From a bacterium (GTDB lineage: Bacteria > Acidobacteriota > HRBIN11 > JAKEFK01), in assembly GCA_022616075.1 (NCBI GenBank), contig JAKEFK010000035.1, forward strand, positions 1 to 45,535: a stretch of 45,535 bases of DNA. The letters are read 5' to 3'. Both the position numbers and the translations under genes were made by a program. The notes beneath the pieces were generated by a model. That model was not told the DNA's origin. It saw only the letters and a program-made list of their open reading frames with translations, and made no database searches. Positions 7,545 through 15,529 of this stretch are shown here, in pieces; position 1 is the first letter of the stretch, and the number at the start of each line of letters is the position of its first letter.

Positions 7545-9666
7545 TCTCTGCAGGTTTGTTTTCAACATTCCCTTCTTCCTCCACCTGATAATGCCTCGTC
7601 GGATCTTCTTGTTTCCCTGTTACGGCGAGTACTTCTTCAATTGACGTAACGGACTCCAAAATTTTTCCCAAACCCTCCGATTTGAGTGTCACCATTCCAT
7701 CTTTGATTGCCTGTCGCCGAATCTCTTGTTCGGACGCCTTTTCTAAAATGAGCTTCTCAATGGCAGAGCTAATCTCCAAGGCTTCCGTGATAGCAGTTCT
7801 GCCTCGGTATCCAGTTCCTTTACACTTTACGCAACCTCCGACAGCGGCTTCATACACCGAAGCCGGATACGAATAGCGGTAGTCGAATCCTGCGTTCCGT
7901 AATACCGTTTCCGAGACTTCCTTCTCTTTCTTACAATTCTGGCATAGAGTTCGAACAAGTCGCTGGCTGATAATCAGGATTGTAGATGCGGCAATTTGAT
8001 ACGGTTCGATACCGAGATTCAGAAAGCGGCTGATCACGCCGGGCGAATCATTCGCATGAACAGAAGTAAAGACGAGCTTGCCGATCAATGCGAGCCGGTA
8101 AACATTCTCTGCAGAGTTTCGGTCACGCGTTTCTCCGACCATTACAATGTCCGGATCCACTCGCAAAATGCCTGGTAGAATCGATTCATAACTCGAATGT
8201 ACCTGCCGGCCATCAATCGGTATTTGTGTGATATTGGGAAGAATGAATTCGACGGGTTCTTCCAGACTGACTACAGCAAGTGTGTCATCAACAGATTTCG
8301 AATAAATTAGAGAATATAAAGTAGTAGTCTTACCTGATCCCATCGGTCCAGCCAGAACAACCAGTCCGTGTGGACGTTCTGTGGCGTCCCGTAATAGCCT
8401 GGTCGAACGGGCGCTCAAACCCAGCTGACGAAGGTCCTTAGCGAGTTCCTGCCTGTAGAGAATCCGGACCACGCAGAGTTGCTCATACACAGAAGGCATG
8501 AAACAGGTTCTCAGATTGTAGGTCCTCTCATCCAGATTGATCGGGAATGAACCATCTGCTCTTTCGTCCTTGCGCCGTATTACATCTACTTTCGATTCCA
8601 GCCTGATCTTGTTTAAAATGTAGCGACCCATGGCCTTGGGGTAAGTTTCAAATGTTGTAAGTTTTCCGTCAATACGGAAGCGGACGCGGAAAACCTTATC
8701 GGTAAACTCATACCGGATATCGGAAGCGCGAGAACGAATCGCCTCGCGCAGGATGCGAAGAAATTGTTCATGTATGAACGCGTCATCTTCTTTATAGGCT
8801 GTCTCAGCCATTTCACGGAACGACTCTTCTACATCCAGGACCTCTTCTTTTGGTTCCACAAAGGTGGTTTTGCTGAGCTGATGAACTTCCAACGCTTTGG
8901 TTTGATCTTCGCTCAACGCCACAAAGTGGTTTAGCGAGATCAAAAAGGGCGTGATACTGACCGCAGTCCTCCCCAGGGCTCGCGCGACCGCAAGCAAAGC
9001 GTCGTCGTTCAAGTGGTCTACCATGCCAATCGAATACGTCTGGTAATGTTTATCGAAGCAGATGACCTGGTATTGTTTGTACAGTTCTCTTGGATAGCCA
9101 TCTTTAAATTTGCTTTTGGGAAAACTCTTCAAAGCGATCGGATTGATTTTTTCAGGAGTCAAATCAATGTATTCAATGTCATATTGAAACGCAAAGATTG
9201 CGAGGATCTGAGCAGGGGTAAACAGCCTTAATTCGACAAGTATTTCCCCAAACAGTTTCGTTGGATATTGTTCTCTTTTGGCGGTAAGAACCGTATTAAT
9301 CTGATCCTGAGTAATCACCCCTGCATCCCTCAGGAGATCTCCGATTTTCGGTGGTTTGATTCGTAAGTGAATATCTTTGTACAGAATGCAAGAAAGGCAT
9401 TTTGGTACTCTTTTTGTCACTTCACCCGGTTCATCCAGTTCAAAACTTGTGGAGCGGTCCTGGCATTTCACACAAGTTTTTTTCTTCCGAAGAGGAAAAA
9501 GAGTAATCGCTCCTTGAGATTTGCGTGACAGAATGAGATGAATTCGTTCCAGAGGTTTTTGCGCTTCCAGATCTAAGTTTTGCGGTGATACAACGTCGAA
9601 CCCTACTTCCGTTGAAGGAATTGGTTCCGGAGAAGGATCCTTTAAAGGAGAATCTTTTGATTCCAT
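7516..9666 (-). CDS. pilB: Type IV pilus assembly ATPase PilB (GspE family) with an extra N-terminal zinc ribbon
   Basis: The cytoplasmic hexameric motor for pilus or pseudopilus extension. In order: a CxxC...CxxC cluster at residues 65-93 that looks like a zinc ribbon; a MshEN/GSPII_E_N domain at about 106-260; and the ATPase domain with Walker A GPMGSGKT (440-447), Walker B RVDPDIVMVGETRD (502-515) and a second tetracysteine zinc site (C575, C578, C612, C615). The second site is normal for this family; the first is not common. The 716-aa length is somewhat above the usual 560-600. It is the last gene of the minus-strand pilin cluster, 33 bases after the PilY1-like gene. Confidence 0.92.
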   Translation of the reverse strand: MESKDSPLKDPSPEPIPSTEVGFDVVSPQNLDLEAQKPLERIHLILSRKSQGAITLFPLRKKKTCVKCQDRSTSFELDEPGEVTKRVPKCLSCILYKDIHLRIKPPKIGDLLRDAGVITQDQINTVLTAKREQYPTKLFGEILVELRLFTPAQILAIFAFQYDIEYIDLTPEKINPIALKSFPKSKFKDGYPRELYKQYQVICFDKHYQTYSIGMVDHLNDDALLAVARALGRTAVSITPFLISLNHFVALSEDQTKALEVHQLSKTTFVEPKEEVLDVEESFREMAETAYKEDDAFIHEQFLRILREAIRSRASDIRYEFTDKVFRVRFRIDGKLTTFETYPKAMGRYILNKIRLESKVDVIRRKDERADGSFPINLDERTYNLRTCFMPSVYEQLCVVRILYRQELAKDLRQLGLSARSTRLLRDATERPHGLVVLAGPMGSGKTTTLYSLIYSKSVDDTLAVVSLEEPVEFILPNITQIPIDGRQVHSSYESILPGILRVDPDIVMVGETRDRNSAENVYRLALIGKLVFTSVHANDSPGVISRFLNLGIEPYQIAASTILIISQRLVRTLCQNCKKEKEVSETVLRNAGFDYRYSYPASVYEAAVGGCVKCKGTGYRGRTAITEALEISSAIEKLILEKASEQEIRRQAIKDGMVTLKSEGLGKILESVTSIEEVLAVTGKQEDPTRHYQVEEEGNVENKPAEINPPQPESN

Positions 9667-9699
9667 GGGATTCCTTTATGATAACACTGAAGCGGGGTC

Positions 9700-11775
9700 T
9701 TATTTTGCCGTGGAGCTTTCATAGCTTTTTCCCGAACGCAACTTGAACCTGTTCCGGATGGAAATGGTTTCTAACTTTGCGTATTGCATGTTGCCGCTTA
9801 GTTGTTCCGAATAGAATTGGATCGTGTGAACCTTTAATCCTGCTTTAGAAAATTCCACGTTTGGAATTCCGTAGAAGGAGGAACTGATCAGCTCCGCGCC
9901 TGCTACACTCTTTCCGTTCAACACATCTTCCGTTTCCAGAATGCCATCAGCATCCACATCCATATCGGGATTTCCGGAAAACAAGGGGTTGCCTGTTTGG
10001 GATACATACCATACGACTGATTTTCCGGAAGGAGCAGTGCAGGGGGTATTCTCTTCAATTTTTGGGTCGATAGTTGTAAACAAAATTCCATCGGCCAGCA
10101 GCAAGGCCGGATTCACGAATTTATGCTGATCGGGTAATTGAATCGCATAGCCTTTTTCATTTTCGATATCCTGCAATGTGGTCAGTTGCACGAACCGCCT
10201 TGTAGCTCCATTGACCCAGTTACTCGCATATCGATCCAAACTGGAAAGTGTAATCGTTGAACCGCTGTCTTCAAACGCTGTGAAGTACTGCTGCGTGACA
10301 TCTTCTATATCCTGGCTTCCAAGAAGTTTTCCGGTTCCAATGAATACGTACGTTTTTCCCTGGACCTTTGTGATGCGGGCAGAAGCAGTGATGTTGAGCG
10401 GGGAGAAGTCTGCAATAAGAACCGGAGACGACCAGGAACTTGTCTCCGAACCGGGTGTGTCGATCCGGTAAACCTGTCCTTGATAAGTGCCGATATAAAT
10501 GGAGTCGGTTAGGCCATCGGCATTCGAATCGAAAGAGGCAATCGACATGGTTCCATTGGCTGCGGCCGGTTGATCCGAATCATTTGGAATTTGGACAGAG
10601 GTGACCAGATTTCCTGCAGGATCAATCGCAATCAGGTATGCCCGTTGATCGGAATTCTCAAAACCACTACCGATCAGGAAGTAATATTTTTTCCCGGGAG
10701 AGGTGTTGGAGAGAAACCGTCCCACGATTGCAGGGGAATAAGAATATCCAAGTTTCTCATGACTGAATTCGAACTGTAACGAAGGATTCACCGGATCCGT
10801 TATATCCAGGGCAGTGATACTTTTTCCTCCATGACTTAGTGACGCTAGAAGCATTGTCTTCCACTGTGTTCCATTGTGAATATCGAAAGCTTCCAAGGGT
10901 CCCTCTACGAAAGGATTTCGTGTGTAATCCGGCTTTGTGTATTCTCCCAGCTGGGGCACCACAACGGATGGAATCATTAAATAAACATGCCGGCCTTTCA
11001 TTGCCGCATCCGTTCCATCGTAGTAAACCACGTGGATCATTCCATCTCCGCCGCCGAAAAAAAGCGCCGAAGCGCGGTTGGCATTCGCTTGGGAGAACTG
11101 TTCATAGTCCAGTTCTGTATATGGCATTCCGGGTGGACCAACCACAACGGGCTTTCCGTAAACTTCTCCCAGAGCCCACAGCGGCCGGCTTGAATCCTGT
11201 TTCACATACTTCCGGTCGCGGAATGGTCCGCTGTTTTCTTGTTCCAGATTGTGCTTTCCGCGCAGGAAATTGATTGCATCTTTTACGCGTTGTGTTTGTT
11301 GGTCTGAATCTGTGATCGGCCAGACCTGCTGATCGACGAACCATTTTTGTTTTAAGTAATCGATCACAGTTTGGTTGGAATCTACAAAATCCTGCTCACC
11401 GCTTCCCGGAATATGAATTCTAAATTTCAAGTTTGATGCGTTGGCATCGACATCTTGTTGCAGTTTTTCGCCCACCTTGAAAATTTCGTTTACACCGGCC
11501 GTGGATGGGATCGTTGCATTGCTGGCCTGAATCACTGTTACATCTCCCAGGAAATCCGACATCAGCGACTCAGGTACGATCAGGCGGCCCAGGGGTGCAT
11601 TCCAGGTTGTTACGGAAGCGGCATAAGTCGGGAAAGAAGTGGCCGCTCCGCAATTTGTGCCACGCAATAAGAAAGAGCAGACTTCAGAAAGGTTGATTGC
11701 CTGCCCGGATGAAGACGTCGAAAAGCACAGCAGAAGCAGCAAACCGAAAAAGAGATCAAGTGTTTTCTTCATCAT
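9700..11775 (-). CDS. pilY1: PilY1-like beta-propeller pilus tip/biogenesis protein
   Basis: A secreted 691-aa protein. A signal peptide (MMKKTLDLFFGLLLLLCFSTSS) leads into a long N-terminal part and then a PilY1-type propeller: RASALFFGGGDGMIHVVYYD, SPAIVGRF, and SIASFDSNADGLTDSIYIGT, whose DxNxDGxxD loop resembles the PilY1 calcium site. A second EF-hand-like loop (DMDVDADGILETED) is near the C-terminus. PilY1 proteins act with minor pilins in surface sensing, adhesion and pilus extension. The frame is open up to 11874, but the ATG at 11775 begins the signal peptide and overlaps the upstream stop (TGATG). It is shorter than Pseudomonas PilY1 and lacks the von Willebrand-like domain. Confidence 0.85.
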   Translation of the reverse strand: MMKKTLDLFFGLLLLLCFSTSSSGQAINLSEVCSFLLRGTNCGAATSFPTYAASVTTWNAPLGRLIVPESLMSDFLGDVTVIQASNATIPSTAGVNEIFKVGEKLQQDVDANASNLKFRIHIPGSGEQDFVDSNQTVIDYLKQKWFVDQQVWPITDSDQQTQRVKDAINFLRGKHNLEQENSGPFRDRKYVKQDSSRPLWALGEVYGKPVVVGPPGMPYTELDYEQFSQANANRASALFFGGGDGMIHVVYYDGTDAAMKGRHVYLMIPSVVVPQLGEYTKPDYTRNPFVEGPLEAFDIHNGTQWKTMLLASLSHGGKSITALDITDPVNPSLQFEFSHEKLGYSYSPAIVGRFLSNTSPGKKYYFLIGSGFENSDQRAYLIAIDPAGNLVTSVQIPNDSDQPAAANGTMSIASFDSNADGLTDSIYIGTYQGQVYRIDTPGSETSSWSSPVLIADFSPLNITASARITKVQGKTYVFIGTGKLLGSQDIEDVTQQYFTAFEDSGSTITLSSLDRYASNWVNGATRRFVQLTTLQDIENEKGYAIQLPDQHKFVNPALLLADGILFTTIDPKIEENTPCTAPSGKSVVWYVSQTGNPLFSGNPDMDVDADGILETEDVLNGKSVAGAELISSSFYGIPNVEFSKAGLKVHTIQFYSEQLSGNMQYAKLETISIRNRFKLRSGKSYESSTAK

Positions 11776-12287
11776 CAATAGAAGCTCTTTGTTATATAGC
11801 GTTTTTGTTCCACAAGAGTGTTGTCGAGATAACGACAGCGACTGATCACAACATAGAGATGTTCCGAGCTGCATCCCGGATCGTAACCGGCGCCACAGTC
11901 GGCAGAAGGATGCGAGCCCGCCGGCAGAATGACAAAACCTACATCTTGATTGCCATCATTATTGAAGGAGAACCAGTAAAAACTATTAGCTGTGACGCCA
12001 CCTTCGGAAATCAGTTTTACGAGATCGCTGATGGTGGGGGTATCATTACGGATTGATGTAGAGGCAGAAAGATTTTCTTCAGGTGGATTTTGTTGAGCCG
12101 CGAGCCAGGAACTCGCGATATCCATGGTCGCCGTCGCCCGCTGAGATGCCGTGACGTATGTCTCATGCGCTTTACGAGCCCTGGTATGGCTCTGAAAATA
12201 ATCAAACAAAAAATTCGCGAGAATCGTCAGAATTGTAATGACAATCAAAACAACAAGATACACGCTTCCTTTTTGATGAGGATTCAT
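11775..12287 (-). CDS. PilX-like minor pilus component
   Basis: A 170-aa protein with a short positively charged N-terminus (MNPHQKGSVYLVVLIVITIL) and one hydrophobic helix at about 8-30. A helical region with many alanines and an acidic/polar C-terminal domain with cysteine pairs (DCGAGYDPGCSSEH) follow. Its place between a PilW-like and a PilY1-like gene, and the 'GS.YL' start without the prepilin Glu+5, match the PilX family. ATGA overlap with the upstream prepilin gene suggests coupling. It is expected to be an inner-membrane or pilus-tip subunit acting with PilY1. Confidence 0.68.
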   Translation of the reverse strand: MNPHQKGSVYLVVLIVITILTILANFLFDYFQSHTRARKAHETYVTASQRATATMDIASSWLAAQQNPPEENLSASTSIRNDTPTISDLVKLISEGGVTANSFYWFSFNNDGNQDVGFVILPAGSHPSADCGAGYDPGCSSEHLYVVISRCRYLDNTLVEQKRYITKSFY

Positions 12288-13303
12288 AGGGCAACATCGA
12301 AATAAGAAACAATTCTTTGCACGTTGTCGTTGAACGAAAGAATGCGACTTCCGACCAGATATTTTGTTGTTCCTCCGGCTCCTATCAGTTTTTCACTCTT
12401 CACCAGAATCCAGATTCGGACCACGGACGCCTGATCAAAAGGAATCCCATTAAGTTTGCCATTCCCATCCGTGTCGACCGCTCCGCTGAATGCCGTCCCT
12501 TCTATCAGGGAGTCGGAATTCTGATCGTCGGAGTAAGTAATATCACCTGAAAGATCCGTATCCAGGATTCTTTGCATCCCACCAGGGTCATAAGTGGAAG
12601 GCTGGTCCTGCGATGCGTCGTAACACCAGATCGCCCCTTCATCTTCCCCGGGATCGATCGAACCATTTCCGTTGGAATCTATCCAGGGTGGATCATAGAG
12701 AAACGCCACATCGAAACTCTCCAATCCGTCTGCGATTGTCGTTACTTGAGTTCCTGCCGTCAGCATCAAGCGATTATTGCTGATGGTAAAAGTATGCGTT
12801 TTGTACGGTTTTCCAATGTAGTTGCCTTTCGCAATCCAGAGAGAACTGGAATTGAAAAGCGTCAGTTTACTTGTATTTTTGTCGTACGCCTGAAGAACCG
12901 GTGTACTGGAGATCTGTTCGCCGGAAAATGAAAGTATCGCAACAGCAGAACCGGTTTGAGTATCCGTTACGCTTTGCACCACAACATCTGACGGGATATT
13001 AGCGGGAAGGAAATATTCGGCAGTCGCATAGCTGAAGTACTCAGCGTTCAAATTGAGCGACAGATGATCCTTCTCGGCCTGCAGGACTGTCTGTGTACCG
13101 GAAGGAACGCCCAGCCCAGCATTTTGAACGTAGTATCGCAGCTGGTCCTGAACCGTTCTAGCCCGCGAGATGGCTGTCAGCTTCCCCCTCGTTCGAAAAC
13201 TGCTCCGGCTTACATCCGAAAGAAGATCATAAGCAGCAATGATCAGGAGAACTCCCAATGCTACCGACACCAGAACCTCGATTAAAGTGAAACCCCTGGT
13301 CAT
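12284..13303 (-). CDS. PilW-like minor prepilin
   Basis: A 339-aa prepilin. The class III signal is very short: MTRG followed by FTLIEVLVSVALGVLLIIAAYDLL, so cleavage by prepilin peptidase after Gly4 leaves Phe+1 and Glu+5. The start at 13303 is fixed by this signal and by the ATGA overlap with the previous gene; the longer open frame to 13390 would bury the signal. The globular part holds several Asp/Asn-rich loops (DSNGNGSIDPGEDEG, DTDGNGKLNG) that look like calcium-binding turns, which may stabilise the pilin outside the cell. The large size and C-terminal 'ILVKSEK' strand resemble PilW. Confidence 0.8.
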   Translation of the reverse strand: MTRGFTLIEVLVSVALGVLLIIAAYDLLSDVSRSSFRTRGKLTAISRARTVQDQLRYYVQNAGLGVPSGTQTVLQAEKDHLSLNLNAEYFSYATAEYFLPANIPSDVVVQSVTDTQTGSAVAILSFSGEQISSTPVLQAYDKNTSKLTLFNSSSLWIAKGNYIGKPYKTHTFTISNNRLMLTAGTQVTTIADGLESFDVAFLYDPPWIDSNGNGSIDPGEDEGAIWCYDASQDQPSTYDPGGMQRILDTDLSGDITYSDDQNSDSLIEGTAFSGAVDTDGNGKLNGIPFDQASVVRIWILVKSEKLIGAGGTTKYLVGSRILSFNDNVQRIVSYFDVAL

Positions 13304-13890
13304 TGATTTACTCCCGCCGGCGCTGCAACCCATGTCGAATCTGAGGAGCGAACAACCTCGGCATCTCCCGATAAGAATAGATGTACGCATACATACTCAT
13401 AGGTTCGTGTTCCTTCAAGAAAAAACACAACTGCTTTCTCCTGAGTGAATCCCCTGCCAGTAAAAGGAATGGTGCTACCAATCGCGACCGGCTCAACGTC
13501 TGTGGAGCTTAAAGGATCACCCCACTCGGCCGGTATGGCTGGATGTCCGGAAGCAACGATGGTCACACCGTCTGTCAAATTCTTCTGGAGTATCATTTCA
13601 TCTTCCGCCTGATACCCGGCGGGAGAAGTTCCATTCTCTCTGTAAATCTGGTAGTTGGAACTGTTTACCTCTAAGCGGAATTCAAGCGATCGAGCTCTTG
13701 ATTGTTGAATGCCGCGATGAATGTCTGCTGTAAACTGCCGCGCGGAATAGATCAAGCTGTTTTGCTTTTTGGAACTGAGAACATTGATCCCGACAACAAT
13801 ACCGGCAGCTAATGCAATCAGGCCAACCGTCACCAATATTTCGGCAAGTGTGTACCCGTTATTGCTGGTAACAAATTTTCGTTGCAACAT
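13300..13890 (-). CDS. GspH/FimT-like minor prepilin
   Basis: A 196-aa prepilin with the signal MLQRKFVTSNNG-YTLAEILVTVGLIALA. Cleavage after Gly12 gives Tyr+1, not the usual Phe, and keeps Glu+5. The following 'RQFTADIHRGIQQSRARSLEFRLEV' segment is typical of GspH/FimT pseudopilins. It overlaps the upstream PilV-like gene by 32 bases and the downstream PilW-like gene by 4, so the set is one transcription and translation unit. It would prime or cap a pilus or pseudopilus. Confidence 0.78.
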   Translation of the reverse strand: MLQRKFVTSNNGYTLAEILVTVGLIALAAGIVVGINVLSSKKQNSLIYSARQFTADIHRGIQQSRARSLEFRLEVNSSNYQIYRENGTSPAGYQAEDEMILQKNLTDGVTIVASGHPAIPAEWGDPLSSTDVEPVAIGSTIPFTGRGFTQEKAVVFFLEGTRTYEYVCVHLFLSGDAEVVRSSDSTWVAAPAGVNQ

Positions 13891-14317
13891 ATTTTTTTGT
13901 TGTCACAGGTTTGTTCGTGAAATAAACAAACATTTCGATTCGATAAGTTTTGACCGATTCGCTGCCGGTTACGTTCTCCTCATAAGTTTTCCATTGACTC
14001 GTAATAGACCTTCCTTCGAAGTCTGTCTCCCTGTATTTTGCCGGACAATCTCCAACACATACTTCCAGCAAAGGGTCGAGAGGGATACATTTTGTGGTGG
14101 TGATGAGCTCCTGCAACTGTGCGATTGCAATATTCTCCAACGCTTGCTGATCCTTCGAAAGCTTTAATCCCAGCATGTTTACAGAAAGCAGATTAAAGAG
14201 GCCCATTAAAACCATCGTAAATAGGAACAGAGAAATCACAAACTCAACCAGCGTGAAACCACGGGCATCTACCGTAATCTGTTTGAGCTTTCTAACGGCA
14301 AATTTATGATTAACCAT
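13859..14317 (-). CDS. PilV-like minor prepilin
   Basis: A 152-aa prepilin: a 20-residue basic leader ending DARG, then FTLVEFVISLFLFTMVLMGLF with Phe+1 and Glu+5, then a helix with 'LSKDQQALENIAIAQLQEL' as in PilV/GspI proteins. The C-terminal domain has two or more cysteines (TTTKCIPLDPLLEVCVGDC). The start overlaps the end of the upstream pseudokinase gene by 49 bases. No other start lies before the signal, so this long overlap seems real. Confidence 0.75.
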   Translation of the reverse strand: MVNHKFAVRKLKQITVDARGFTLVEFVISLFLFTMVLMGLFNLLSVNMLGLKLSKDQQALENIAIAQLQELITTTKCIPLDPLLEVCVGDCPAKYRETDFEGRSITSQWKTYEENVTGSESVKTYRIEMFVYFTNKPVTTKKYVATKICYQQ

Positions 14318-15495
14318 GCGCTTTTTTGCTTTCCGCTCGTATAGCTGGACTGAAATTTCATCAGCCGTATCGATTCGTTGTAAGTTGCGACCTGATCTGG
14401 AGTCGCCCGTTGAAATTTATGTGAAATTACACTTCCATTCTTATCAACAAGTATTAAGACTGTTGCAACGGTCTTACCGGTCCGGGAGTACAATGCATCA
14501 GGAGCTAGAACTAAAAGAGGTGGACGGTCTCCCGGTTTTTTATCGTTTGACGGTGAAGGAGACTCCCCCATTTCCCATGCAGCAGCCATAACGATCATGA
14601 AAAGGAGCCCTGCCAGTGAAACGTAAACTCCCCAGATCGTTTTGGGTTTAGCCGGCGAAGGCGCCGGTAACTCAATTTCGGATTGCCGAACCTGACGATC
14701 AAGCGATCTGGTAACCGGTTGTTGCGGGCTCGTTGTCATGCGCTGAAGTTGCCTGAGCTCCAGCTCGGGATCTTCTTCCGGTACTTCCTGACTGTTCAGG
14801 ACTGTTTTCAGCCATCCATTCATCTCTCCTTGGCCGGCTGCCTCGGAACGCAATTGTTTCAAATTCTGAAGAGTCGGATAAGAAAATAGTGTTTTGAGTC
14901 GAACACTCGCATAGCCGGTGCTTCCACTGAAGCCGGAGATAAAACTGACCAGTAGATTGGGAATCTGATAGGCAAAAAGCTTATAACCGCGATCGGGAAG
15001 CGCGAAACATAGACCGATCCGGCCGTTTCGGCAGATTGTGATCGATTCCGGATGGAATTCGAAATGAACCTTGCCTCGAATGAGTTTTATTGTTTTAGAA
15101 CTAATGGAGTAGAGGATTCGACATAGAATCCGTTCCGGCATTCTCTTACCTGATTTGTTTAGGTTTTCGAACAGTCCGGCCAGGCTCATCTGGTCCTGGA
15201 ATTTTTGAATCAGCAAATGAGCGCCATCCACTTTGCACATCCGGAACCGTTCGCCTGATTTCTTAATCCGTTCTGCATTGACCAGGAAGAGAAGTTTCGC
15301 GCGAGTGCTTTCCGCGACCGCAGGTTTGAGGTAGGTTACAAGGGCTGATTTTCCGGTCTTTCGATCTTTGGCAAGCGCTGTTGCAGAACGGGAAGTGTCA
15401 AACAATATGATAGATGGCTGCCAGCGCCCGATCCGGGAAAAACTTGGACGCAACCTGGAACGCCTCCCTTGCTCCCCCATGCTCCCCCTTTCCAT
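14269..15495 (-). CDS. Pseudokinase-like protein with transmembrane helix and TonB C-terminal-like domain
   Basis: A 408-aa protein I do not recognise as a named family. Residues about 30-220 read like a decayed Hanks kinase: SATALAKDRKTGKSALVTYLKP matches the beta2-beta3 region but has Thr where the VAIK lysine should be; VHFEFHPESITI (143-154) matches the HGDLHPESIL loop with Glu for the catalytic Asp; and RIGLCFAL replaces DFG. A basic/acidic linker, one membrane helix (about 287-306) and a C-terminal segment (327-402: VATVLILVDKNGSVISHKFQRA...MKFQSSYTSGKQKSAWLIINLPL) that resembles a TonB_C domain follow. AAGGAG lies 7 bases before the ATG at 15495. As first gene of the pilin cluster it may sense or scaffold pilus assembly; this is inference. 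Confidence 0.6.
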   Translation of the reverse strand: MERGSMGEQGRRSRLRPSFSRIGRWQPSIILFDTSRSATALAKDRKTGKSALVTYLKPAVAESTRAKLLFLVNAERIKKSGERFRMCKVDGAHLLIQKFQDQMSLAGLFENLNKSGKRMPERILCRILYSISSKTIKLIRGKVHFEFHPESITICRNGRIGLCFALPDRGYKLFAYQIPNLLVSFISGFSGSTGYASVRLKTLFSYPTLQNLKQLRSEAAGQGEMNGWLKTVLNSQEVPEEDPELELRQLQRMTTSPQQPVTRSLDRQVRQSEIELPAPSPAKPKTIWGVYVSLAGLLFMIVMAAAWEMGESPSPSNDKKPGDRPPLLVLAPDALYSRTGKTVATVLILVDKNGSVISHKFQRATPDQVATYNESIRLMKFQSSYTSGKQKSAWLIINLPLESSNRLR

Positions 15496-15517
15496 TTTAT
15501 CACTCCTTGGTGAAATA

Positions 15518-15523
15518 TATACT
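15518..15523 (+). promoter_or_regulatory. -10 box of nadB
   Basis: TATACT followed by six bases and then the nadB ATG at 15530. Transcription starting 6-8 bases after the box would give a leaderless or nearly leaderless mRNA. No Shine-Dalgarno sequence precedes the ATG. Confidence 0.45.
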
Positions 15524-15529
15524 TTAGAT

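Noticed and set aside
13304-13390. N-terminal extension of the PilW-like prepilin
   Set aside because: A leader of 33 residues rich in Cys and Arg is unlike a class III signal; the ATG at 13303 overlaps the previous stop as ATGA.
15368-15529. N-terminal extension of nadB
   Set aside because: The extra 54 residues have no homology to NadB, overlap the divergent pseudokinase start, and a -10 box sits right before the ATG at 15530.
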